DNA of 6,097 nt from Chitinophagaceae bacterium (GTDB lineage: Bacteria > Bacteroidota > Bacteroidia > Chitinophagales > UBA10324): positions 408-6,504 of the forward strand of contig JAHEZG010000228.1 of assembly GCA_023251195.1 (NCBI GenBank). Reading direction: 5' to 3'. Numbering within the stretch: the stretch's first letter is position 1; every line of letters begins with the position of its first letter. The notes beneath the pieces were generated by a model. That model saw only the letters and a list, made by a program, of their open reading frames with translations. It was not told the origin of the DNA and did not search any database. This document shows positions 1 to 5,114 of the stretch, one piece after another. The position numbers and the translations under genes were made by a program.

Positions 1-168
1 GTTGATGGTGCTGATATCGATTCTTTCGGTGACGCACACAGCGACGATGGTTTTTGCGAAGCCATCAGAACAGCGGAAGTTCAGGGAGAAATTATTAACA
101 ACAGATTTAAAGCCACCTATTTTAAATTGATTCCTGCAACTGAAAAAATTGTTCCTGTAGATAAATAA
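1..168 (+). CDS. 3' end of a small DUF6370-like protein (5' part outside window)
   Basis: Frame 1 is open from the first base to a TAA at 166-168, giving 55 residues that start VDGADIDSFGDAHSDDGFCE and end KIVPVDK. The run VDG-x-x-ID-x-x-GDAH-x-DDGFC-x-AIR-x-A-x-V-x-G followed by NNRF-x-AT-x-FKL matches, from memory, the C-terminal half of DUF6370 proteins. These are small, usually exported Bacteroidota proteins of unknown function with a Cys-rich N-terminal half (C-G-x-C-like) and one further Cys near the end; the Cys of DGFC would be that last one. The N-terminus, any signal peptide and the start codon lie upstream of the window. The gene is convergent with the minus-strand gene at 194-418, 25 bp away. 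Family assignment is by recalled pattern only; no function is proposed. Confidence 0.7.
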   Translation, partial: VDGADIDSFGDAHSDDGFCEAIRTAEVQGEIINNRFKATYFKLIPATEKIVPVDK

Positions 169-174
169 TATTTT

Positions 175-189
175 GAAGAATAATTCTTC
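175..189. terminator. short palindrome between convergent genes, possible weak bidirectional terminator
   Basis: GAAGAATAATTCTTC is a 7-bp perfect palindrome around a single central base. It sits in the 25-bp gap between the stop of the DUF6370-like gene and the stop of the convergent 74-residue gene. A TTTTT run follows at 197-201 on the + strand, and TATTTT precedes it. The position suits a shared terminator, but the stem is A/T-rich and the T-run is 7 bases away, so the call is weak. Confidence 0.3.
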
Positions 190-193
190 GCAT

Positions 194-418
194 TCAGTTT
201 TTATAAGCCCGTTCCCAGTAAACCAAATCTTTCAACCATGACACAAGCAGGGCATCAATTTCTTTTAACTGCTCAAAAAATTCCTGCTTGTTATTAATGT
301 ACTGAGCCACTTCGGCGATTGAATTATTTTTTGTTGCATCATTTATTTCTTTTTCGAGTGTAGTAAGTAAAGTTTTTACTTCAACACCCCATTTTGAATT
401 TTTAGTTTTCTTTTTCAT
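194..418 (-). CDS. hypothetical 74-residue protein, Lys/Glu-rich and probably helical
   Basis: I do not recognise this protein. It starts at the ATG complementary to 416-418. It has a basic N-terminus (MKKKTKNSK), then charged, probably helical sequence with heptad-like Leu/Ile spacing (KTLLTTLEKEI at about 16-26, FFEQLKEIDALLVSWL at about 47-62) and an aromatic C-terminus (WLKDLVYWERAY, about 61-72). There is no signal peptide or membrane segment, so it is probably cytosolic. No Shine-Dalgarno is visible, which is usual for this window. It lies downstream of the PfkB gene on the same strand, but 223 bp of repeat-like DNA separates them, so joint transcription is uncertain. It is kept as a probable gene because no competing gene covers the segment and the composition is protein-like. 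It could still be a chance frame. Confidence 0.5.
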   Translation of the reverse strand: MKKKTKNSKWGVEVKTLLTTLEKEINDATKNNSIAEVAQYINNKQEFFEQLKEIDALLVSWLKDLVYWERAYKN

Positions 419-641
419 GGCTCACAATTTTTTTATCTGAATGAATAACGACAACGCACAGCAATGCGTATGCGCAAATTCCTCAGTAGGAAAATATTAT
501 TTGTGAAAGGGAAAAACAGACTGCGGGAAAAGAAATTATAAAAACCGTGAAATATAAAATCAGCACAAATCCGTTCTATCAGTAAAAATCCGTGAACTAT
601 TCAAGGAAGCAAAATCTTCTCTGCGTCTCCGCGGTAAAAAA
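419..641. repeat. gene-free stretch with short repeats (CCGTGAA units and a CTCTGCGTCTCCGCGG tail)
   Basis: There is no plausible gene here. Three related units occur in the same orientation: CCGTGAAATAT (545-555), CCGTTCTAT (571-579) and CCGTGAACTAT (590-600). A GC-rich tract TTCTCTGCGTCTCCGCGGT (617-635) follows and ends 6 bp before the PfkB stop codon (642-644). From memory, strings such as 'atccgtgaa' and 'ctctgcgtctctgcggt' are dispersed intergenic repeats in many Bacteroidota and some other phyla. The stretch therefore looks like an old dispersed-repeat remnant rather than a regulatory region. The 419-540 part would have to hold the promoter of the 74-residue gene, but I see no convincing -33/-7 pair there. 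Confidence 0.45.
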
Positions 642-1577
642 TCAATCAACCAACGAAATATCAAACTGCACCAGGTCAACAAATTCCTGTATGCGGTTTT
701 CAATTTCATCGTGACTGAGATTCATTAATCGCTCGGTTCCAAATTTTTCTACAGTAAATGATGCGAGCGCCGAACCATAAATAATTGCGCGCTTCATGCT
801 GTCGAATGATATGTCGCTGCTTTGTGCCAGATAGCCGATAAAGCCACCCGCAAATGCATCGCCAGCACCGGTCGGATCAAATACTTCTTCGAGCGGAAGC
901 GCGGGAGCGAAGAACACATTGTTCTCATGAAACAACAACGCCCCGTGCTCTCCCTTTTTTATAATCAGGTAGCGCGGACCCATTGCCATAATTTTTTTCG
1001 CAGCTTTCACCAATGAATATTCACCCGATAATTCTCTTGCTTCTGCATCGTTCACCGTAAGCACATCCACCAGCTTAATCATTTCATCCAAATCAGCTTT
1101 GGCGGTTTCCATCCAGAAATTCATGGTATCCATCACCACTAATTTCGGACGCTTCTTTAATCGCTGTAACACCGTTCGCTGAATTGCAGGAACCAGATTG
1201 CCGAGCATAAGAAAATCGGTATTCTGATAGGAGTCAGGAACTATGGGATCAAAATTGGCGAGCACATTTAATTCTGTTGCGAGTGTGTCGCGTGTGTTCA
1301 TATCGAGATGGTACTTGCCGCTCCAGAAAAAAGATTTTTCGTTTTCCTTTATCTGTAATCCATCAGTATTAATGCCGCGCTCGTTCATGGCAAATATTTG
1401 TTGCTTCGGAAAATCGCCGCCCACAACTGAGATGAGATTTATTTTTTTTCCGAAATATGATGCAGCGAGCGAAATGTAAGTAGCCGCGCCACCAATAATT
1501 TTATCTGTTTTTCCGAAAGGTGTTTCAATGGCATCGAAGGCAACAGTGCCCACTACTAAAAGGGTTGATTCTGACAT
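642..1577 (-). CDS. PfkB-family (ribokinase-like) sugar or nucleoside kinase, substrate unknown
   Basis: This 311-residue cytosolic protein has normal length for the PfkB/ribokinase family, which transfers the ATP gamma-phosphate to a hydroxyl of a sugar, nucleoside or related substrate. Visible landmarks are the N-terminal strand LLVVGTVAFD (6-15), the GG of family signature 1 at 29-30 (IIGGAATYISLAA), NDAEARELSG (176-185), KKGEHGALL (207-215, nucleotide-binding strand) and signature 2 DPTGAGDAFAGGF (234-246) with the predicted catalytic base Asp240 and anion hole GAGD. The start is the ATG complementary to 1575-1577; it gives the standard N-terminus, and no Shine-Dalgarno precedes it. A candidate promoter lies at 1599-1628. 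The substrate cannot be read from sequence: ribokinase, adenosine kinase and fructokinase subfamilies remain open, and the neighbours do not point to one sugar pathway. Confidence 0.92.
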   Translation of the reverse strand: MSESTLLVVGTVAFDAIETPFGKTDKIIGGAATYISLAASYFGKKINLISVVGGDFPKQQIFAMNERGINTDGLQIKENEKSFFWSGKYHLDMNTRDTLATELNVLANFDPIVPDSYQNTDFLMLGNLVPAIQRTVLQRLKKRPKLVVMDTMNFWMETAKADLDEMIKLVDVLTVNDAEARELSGEYSLVKAAKKIMAMGPRYLIIKKGEHGALLFHENNVFFAPALPLEEVFDPTGAGDAFAGGFIGYLAQSSDISFDSMKRAIIYGSALASFTVEKFGTERLMNLSHDEIENRIQEFVDLVQFDISLVD

Positions 1578-1598
1578 GGAGGATTTTTATTTCGTGCG

Positions 1599-1628
1599 CA
1601 AAGATTAAATAAGATTACAAATTGCAAA
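1599..1628 (-). promoter_or_regulatory. candidate Bacteroidota-type promoter for the PfkB gene
   Basis: Read on the minus strand, TTTG (complement of 1625-1628) is followed after 18 bp by AATCTTTG (complement of 1599-1606). The Bacteroidota primary sigma consensus is TTTG, about 19-20 bp, TAnnTTTG, so the -7 box has one mismatch and the spacer is slightly short. The start codon is about 21 bp further on, a sensible leader length. It sits between the dispersed repeat at 1638-1721 and the gene, suggesting the PfkB gene has its own promoter. In A/T-rich DNA such matches arise by chance. Confidence 0.35.
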
Positions 1629-1637
1629 ATGAATAAT

Positions 1638-1721
1638 GGCAGATAGAACGCAGATTGTTGTGATTTGCACAGATAAATAAAATCATAATTGATCTTAATC
1701 ACTATTTTAATCTGCGTTCCA
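1638..1721. repeat. gene-less dispersed repeat copy with inverted ends (MITE-like)
   Basis: This 84-bp sequence has an 11-bp perfect inverted repeat, GAACGCAGATT (1646-1656) and AATCTGCGTTC (1709-1719), with 52 bp between. It shares its outer ends with the gene-carrying element at 4593-5107: left GGCAGATAGAACGC (1638-1651 = 4593-4606) and right GCGTTCCA (1714-1721 = 5100-5107). Inside, 1649-1674 matches 4613-4638 at 21 of 26 positions, and ATCTTAATCA (1692-1701) recurs at 5068-5077. It fills most of the gap between the PseG-like stop (1730) and the PfkB leader. The loop is too long for an ordinary intrinsic terminator. Confidence 0.75.
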
Positions 1722-1729
1722 TTTGTGAT

Positions 1730-2752
1730 TTATAACTTGTTAAATATTTCGAACAACCGCTCCGGTGATTTTCCATCAATCAATAATTTTTGATTGAATA
1801 ATTGTTGCGAAGTGGATTCGTCATTCATAAATAATTCGAAGCGGGCTTGCAGATTGCCTTCATCTTCTGTTAAAAAATTTCCGAAATTATTTACTACTCC
1901 TCTTGCTGCCAATCCATGTAACAGTTCTTGTTGCGTTTTCGAAATATGTCCCGAAATAATTTTCATTCCCACCGCGCATGCTTCGTACAACACATTGTTC
2001 GCTGCACAAACCATGTAGCGACAGGTTTTCATCAAGTCGCATAATTCATCGCCGGGTAAATTTTTACACAACATAATTTTCGCGGTCTTTCTGTTTGCAT
2101 AAATAAAATCTTCGAGCAACGAAATATTCGGATTCATTTTACTCACCACAATTTCTATTTCATTTATCATTTCAGTTTTCACCAATGCCGATAAAACTTT
2201 TTGTGTGGTGTTGTGAAAATCATTTCCGCCAATGTGAATCATTGCGCGATTGGCAATACTCAATTCTGAATTTTCTGTTGCTGCTTTAATAAAAGGCTGA
2301 CGAATCATTGCATATCGCGCACCGAGATAAAAGCGTGTGTGTTCTTCCGTAGAATAATCTTTCGGCAAAATTCCTTCTGCATGATTGATGATTGCATCCG
2401 CAACAAAATGATGGTTGTGCAAATCATCAATGCAAATAATTTTACAATGATTCCGGATTTTTTTTTGATAATCAGTTTGAAATTGAATGCCATCGAGCAC
2501 CACAATATCACCGGCATTCAGGTGTGAAATCAATTCATCACCATCGTAATTTTCTGAAGAAGGAAGCGGAATAATGGAATGAAAAACTCCACCAACCAAT
2601 TGAAGCGCCGATGGATTCGGAACACGAATGGCAAGCACGCATTCATACTGCTCGCGCAACATTTCAGCAAGAGCAGCACACCGGATTAAATGATTCATTC
2701 CGATTTTTTCACCGCCATCGGTGCGAAAAATAATTTTGCCGTGCAATGCCAT
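1730..2752 (-). CDS. PseG-like nucleotide-sugar hydrolase (GT-B fold)
   Basis: This 340-residue protein resembles PseG, the UDP-2,4-diacetamido-2,4,6-trideoxy-beta-L-altropyranose hydrolase that removes UDP in pseudaminic acid synthesis. Matching family blocks in order are: IIFRTDGGEKIGMNHLIRC (7-25; PseG proteins typically have FRxDxSxxIGxGHxxRC, so His21 aligns with the catalytic His), VVLDG (84-88), CIDDLHNHHFVADAIINHA (107-125, like the iDDl...D.liNq block), YLGARYAMIRQPF (142-154, like llGp.YalLR.eF), IHIGGND (172-178) and CAANNVLYEACAVGMK (249-264, like the GsT..E...lG.P nucleotide-binding block). The Gly before the His is Asn20 here, and the second block lacks its usual Gly-Ser-Thr, so the substrate may differ. 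No other pseudaminic or legionaminic genes are in the window. It starts 50 bp after the OsmC-family stop on the same strand, so co-transcription is possible. The symbol is withheld because the substrate is unproven. Confidence 0.8.
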   Translation of the reverse strand: MALHGKIIFRTDGGEKIGMNHLIRCAALAEMLREQYECVLAIRVPNPSALQLVGGVFHSIIPLPSSENYDGDELISHLNAGDIVVLDGIQFQTDYQKKIRNHCKIICIDDLHNHHFVADAIINHAEGILPKDYSTEEHTRFYLGARYAMIRQPFIKAATENSELSIANRAMIHIGGNDFHNTTQKVLSALVKTEMINEIEIVVSKMNPNISLLEDFIYANRKTAKIMLCKNLPGDELCDLMKTCRYMVCAANNVLYEACAVGMKIISGHISKTQQELLHGLAARGVVNNFGNFLTEDEGNLQARFELFMNDESTSQQLFNQKLLIDGKSPERLFEIFNKL

Positions 2753-2802
2753 AAGCGGCCATTATTACGAGTCGCAGCGAAAAACGGATGAAATATTTCG
2801 AC

Positions 2803-3225
2803 CTATTTTTCTGTAACAGTAAAGTCTATAATCAATTCAGCAAAACTCCGGAACATGGCGCTCACGCCGCAATATTTTTCTTCTGAAAGAAGTATGGCTT
2901 TATGCAGTTTTTCTTTATCTAAATTTTTTCCGGTGAAATGAAAATCCAGAAAAACTTTTTGATACATTTTCGGATCAGTATCAGTCAACTCGCCTTTAAC
3001 TTTTATGCTTAGCGCATAAACTTCAACGCGCATTTTCTTTAACACACTTATCACATTCATTCCATTGCAACCGGCAAGCGCCGCAAGCATTAATGGTTTT
3101 GGTCGCGGACCTTTATCGGTTCCCATACTTTCAAACCGATCATCAATTATTAATTCATGATTGTTCACACTTGCATTAAACTGTTTTTGTTCTATCCATT
3201 CGCAGGTCACTTCGTGGTCGTTCAT
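2803..3225 (-). CDS. OsmC/Ohr-family protein (YhfA-like redox protein)
   Basis: This 140-residue protein has normal length for the OsmC family, small cytosolic dimers that reduce organic or lipid hydroperoxides with a reactive Cys pair. Both family Cys are present: Cys53 in LMLAALAGCNGMNVISVLKK (46-64), the start of the central helix, and Cys119 in LSEEKYCGVSAMF (113-125). The pattern P-x-x-LML-AALAGC...DVxSILKKMR with EEKYC-x-VSA fits the YhfA-like branch better than Ohr. There is one extra Cys (Cys8). It is divergent from kynU, with 109 bp between the two starts, and is followed 50 bp later by the PseG-like gene. It starts at the ATG complementary to 3223-3225, with an A-rich leader. The peroxidase role is family knowledge; the physiological substrate is unknown. 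Confidence 0.92.
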   Translation of the reverse strand: MNDHEVTCEWIEQKQFNASVNNHELIIDDRFESMGTDKGPRPKPLMLAALAGCNGMNVISVLKKMRVEVYALSIKVKGELTDTDPKMYQKVFLDFHFTGKNLDKEKLHKAILLSEEKYCGVSAMFRSFAELIIDFTVTEK

Positions 3226-3276
3226 GTCATTTTAATTTTTCAACTACAATTTTATTAAACGCAATAACAACAGAAC

Positions 3277-3319
3277 AGGAGATTTGTCATATCCTCCAAA
3301 ATTCGCGCTCTTATATTTA
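3277..3319. promoter_or_regulatory. divergent intergenic region: imperfect palindrome plus a possible kynU -7 box
   Basis: In the 109-bp gap between the OsmC-family and kynU start codons, 3277-3295 reads AGGAGAT-TTGTC-ATATCCT. This pairs 6 of 7 stem positions around a 5-nt centre, an operator-like shape. On the + strand TATATTTA (3312-3319) matches 7 of 8 positions of the TAnnTTTG -7 consensus and lies 15 bp before the kynU ATG, implying a very short leader. The nearest TTTG (3283-3286, inside the palindrome) is 25 bp upstream, longer than the usual 19-20 bp. No regulator gene is in the window, so this is only a candidate site. Confidence 0.25.
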
Positions 3320-3334
3320 TCCCGATTTTAAAAA

Positions 3335-4609
3335 ATGAATTTCGAAAACACTTTATCCTTCGCACAACAGCTCGACGAACAAGATTCGCTGAAAAAATTT
3401 CGTGAGCGATTTCACATTCCGCAACACAACGGAAAAGATGCCATTTATCTCTGCGGAAATTCTTTAGGATTACTTCCGAAGAGCGCGCGGAGTTTTGTTG
3501 AACAGGAATTTCAGGATTGGGAAAAATTTGGTGTTGAAGGTCATTTCAATGCGAAGAACCCGTGGTTTCCGTATCATCATTTCGGTAGGAAAATGTTAGC
3601 TGAAATTGTTGGAGCAAAGGAAGAAGAAGTGGTGGCAATGAATTCGCTCACTGCAAATCTTCACTTGCTCATGGTTTCTTTTTTCCAACCGAAAGGCGCA
3701 AGAAAAAAAATCATGATGGAAGCAAATGCATTTCCATCCGACCAATACGCCATTGAAACACAAGTAAAATTTCATGGTGGAAATCCCGAAACCGACATCA
3801 TTGAAATTTCTCCGCGCGAAGGAGAATACACATTGCGCACTGAAGATATTTTATCTCAGATAGAAAAAAATAAAAATGAACTCGCACTGATTTTATTCGG
3901 CGGTGTAAATTATCTGAGTGGACAATATTTCGACTTGAAAAAAATTACGGAAGCCGGTCATGCTGCCGGTGTAACAGTTGGTTTTGACCTCGCTCATGCT
4001 GCCGGAAATGTTCCGGTGCAGTTGCATGATTGGAATGTTGATTTCGCTTGCTGGTGTTCTTACAAATATTTAAACAGCGGTGCAGGAGGAGTGGGCGGAA
4101 TTTTTGTTCACGAAAAACACAGCGCGAATAATGACTTGCCTCGTTTCGCCGGTTGGTGGGGAAATGATGAAAAGACAAGATTCCAAATGAAGAAGGGATT
4201 TTTTCCGCAGGCAGGTGCGGGTGCATGGCAGGTGAGTAATGCTCCCGTGTTTGCAATGGCAATTCATCGCGCATCACTGGAAATTTTTTCTGAAGCAGGC
4301 ATCAACAACCTAAGAGCTAAAAGCCACCAGCTAACTGCTTACCTCGAATTTATTCTCAACGATTTCAATCAGAAAAATCCGGAACATGAATTAAAAATCA
4401 TTACACCGAAAAACAGTTCTGAACGCGGTTGCCAGCTTTCACTCATTGCAAAAAAAGACGGCAAGAAAATTTTTGAGCAACTCACTTCGCATGGTGTGAT
4501 AGCCGATTGGCGCGAACCAAATGTGATTCGCATGTCGCCGGTGCCGTTGTACAATTCGTTTGAAGATGTGTTTATGGTTGGAGAAGTTTTGCGGCAGATA
4601 GAACGCTGA
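3335..4609 (+). CDS. kynU: kynureninase
   Basis: This is a complete 424-residue fold-type I PLP enzyme. It cleaves L-kynurenine or 3-hydroxy-L-kynurenine to anthranilate or 3-hydroxyanthranilate plus L-alanine (EC 3.7.1.3). Kynureninase signatures in order are IYLCGNSLGLLPK (37-49), SLTANLH (104-110, PLP phosphate loop), FPSDQYAIE (133-141), FDLAHAAGN (217-225; Asp218 and His221 at the cofactor), CWCSYKYLNSGAGGVGGIFVHE (239-260; Lys244 is the predicted Schiff-base lysine), FAGWWG (271-276) and DWREPNVIRMSPVPLYNSFEDV (391-412). No key residue is missing. Its partner kmo lies downstream on the same strand, so the unit likely feeds 3-hydroxyanthranilate to quinolinate/NAD or to tryptophan catabolism. 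The start at 3335 gives a normal N-terminus, with a T/A-rich leader and no Shine-Dalgarno. The last codons (RQIER) and the TGA stop lie inside the repeat at 4593-4640, so the native C-terminus may have been altered slightly. Confidence 0.97.
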   Translation: MNFENTLSFAQQLDEQDSLKKFRERFHIPQHNGKDAIYLCGNSLGLLPKSARSFVEQEFQDWEKFGVEGHFNAKNPWFPYHHFGRKMLAEIVGAKEEEVVAMNSLTANLHLLMVSFFQPKGARKKIMMEANAFPSDQYAIETQVKFHGGNPETDIIEISPREGEYTLRTEDILSQIEKNKNELALILFGGVNYLSGQYFDLKKITEAGHAAGVTVGFDLAHAAGNVPVQLHDWNVDFACWCSYKYLNSGAGGVGGIFVHEKHSANNDLPRFAGWWGNDEKTRFQMKKGFFPQAGAGAWQVSNAPVFAMAIHRASLEIFSEAGINNLRAKSHQLTAYLEFILNDFNQKNPEHELKIITPKNSSERGCQLSLIAKKDGKKIFEQLTSHGVIADWREPNVIRMSPVPLYNSFEDVFMVGEVLRQIER

Positions 4610-4640
4610 TTGCGCAGATTGTTATGATAAACACTGATTT
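4601..4640 (+). repeat. left inverted-repeat arm of the GxxExxY unit
   Basis: The first 20 bases pair perfectly with 5086-5105. The next 20 match at 13 of 20 positions, including TTATGAT (4622-4628) and GATTT (4636-4640). The arm covers the last three codons of kynU including its stop (4601-4609) and ends 4 bp before the GxxExxY start codon. Confidence 0.85.
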
Positions 4641-4644
4641 GTAA

Positions 4645-5037
4645 ATGGATAATTACAAGCACTCAGAAATCACTTCTAAAATTATTAAGGCATTCTATAA
4701 TGACTATAATAAATTAGGATATGGATTCTTAGAAAAAGTTTATGAGAATGTATTGGTGATTGAGTTAAAGAAGATGGATTTGAATTGTGTGAGACAACAA
4801 CCCATTGAAGTTTTTTACAATAACGAATCTGTCGGAAATTATTTTGCAGACATAATTGTAAATGATTCTGTGATTATAGAATTAAAAGCAGCAGAAGATA
4901 TTATGGAAGAACACGAAGCGCAATTGATAAATTATCTGAAAGCAACTAGAATTGAAGTCGGACTTCTTTTGAATTTTGGTAAGTCGGCAGAAGTGAGGCG
5001 AAAAGTTTTTTCATCTGAATTTAAGAAACATCAATAA
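4645..5037 (+). CDS. GxxExxY-family protein with PD-(D/E)XK nuclease-like core
   Basis: This 130-residue protein has typical length for the GxxExxY family (TIGR04256 / PF13366 from memory), whose function is not established. The naming motif is G27-F-L-E30-K-V-Y33. A PD-(D/E)XK-like core follows: Asp69 in GNYFADIIV (64-72), then a strand ending IIELKA with Glu79 and Lys81 (77-82), and a later helix with EAQLINYL (91-98), where Gln93 and Tyr97 match the Q-x-x-x-Y of related nucleases. The tail VGLLLNFGKS (105-114) is also family-like. No signal peptide or membrane segment is visible. An in-frame TAA at 4642-4644 sits just before the ATG, so the start is fixed. The gene lies inside inverted repeats, is more A/T-rich than its neighbours and interrupts the kynU-kmo pair, all of which suggests acquisition. 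The family is clear; nuclease activity is inference. Confidence 0.9.
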   Translation: MDNYKHSEITSKIIKAFYNDYNKLGYGFLEKVYENVLVIELKKMDLNCVRQQPIEVFYNNESVGNYFADIIVNDSVIIELKAAEDIMEEHEAQLINYLKATRIEVGLLLNFGKSAEVRRKVFSSEFKKHQ

Positions 5038-5065
5038 TCATAAAAGAAATTTGTTTGAGTTTAAA

Positions 5066-5105
5066 AAATCTTAATCAATCATAAAAATCTGCGCAATCAG
5101 CGTTC
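5066..5105 (-). repeat. right inverted-repeat arm of the GxxExxY unit
   Basis: This arm is the reverse complement of the left arm, with 33 of 40 positions matching and 5086-5105 perfect. It begins 28 bp after the GxxExxY stop and ends 9 bp before the kmo ATG, so it forms the immediate leader of kmo. There is no Shine-Dalgarno or recognisable -33/-7 promoter between it and kmo. Confidence 0.85.
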
Positions 5106-5114
5106 CAACATATC

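Larger units (their letters stand above)
4593..5107 (+). mobile_element. putative mobile unit: inverted-repeat-bounded GxxExxY gene inserted between kynU and kmo
   Basis: The 515-bp unit has the same outer ends as the gene-less copy at 1638-1721 (left GGCAGATAGAACGC, right GCGTTCCA). It carries a perfect 20-bp inverted repeat (GAACGCTGATTGCGCAGATT at 4601-4620, its reverse complement at 5086-5105), and it contains a single gene in its interior. Extending inward, the arms match at 33 of 40 positions (4601-4640 against 5066-5105). Hand-counted GC over 4681-5040 is about 30%, against roughly 42-58% in most lines I sampled in kynU and kmo (one kynU line was about 25%). No transposase is encoded and no clear target-site duplication is visible, so any movement would need a function in trans or would be by homologous exchange between repeat copies. 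Calling it mobile is inference. Confidence 0.5.

Noticed and set aside
1646..1719. Inverted repeat as an intrinsic terminator of the PseG-like gene
   Set aside because: The 52-nt loop and the absence of an adjacent T-run on the minus strand make it a poor terminator; shared ends with the unit at 4593-5107 explain it better.
2790..2799. GAAATATTTC palindrome between the OsmC-family and PseG-like genes
   Set aside because: At 10 bp of A/T-rich palindrome it is expected by chance in this composition, and it has no associated T-run or promoter boxes.
3945..4277. Minus-strand open frames antisense to the middle of kynU
   Set aside because: They cover the PLP-lysine region of kynU on the opposite strand and show low-complexity, His/Arg-rich translations typical of antisense shadows.
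4369..4662. Minus-strand open frame of 97 codons across the end of kynU and the left repeat arm
   Set aside because: It lies antisense to the well-supported kynU C-terminus and has no recognisable motif; it is a shadow frame.
4645..5037. GxxExxY gene as a transposase or toxin
   Set aside because: There is no DDE/DEDD, HUH or serine/tyrosine recombinase motif, and no neighbouring antitoxin-like gene; the family motif is clear instead.
4590..5112. Target-site duplication flanking the GxxExxY unit
   Set aside because: The flanks (…GTTTTGC on the left, ACATATC on the right) share no convincing direct repeat, so no duplication is claimed.
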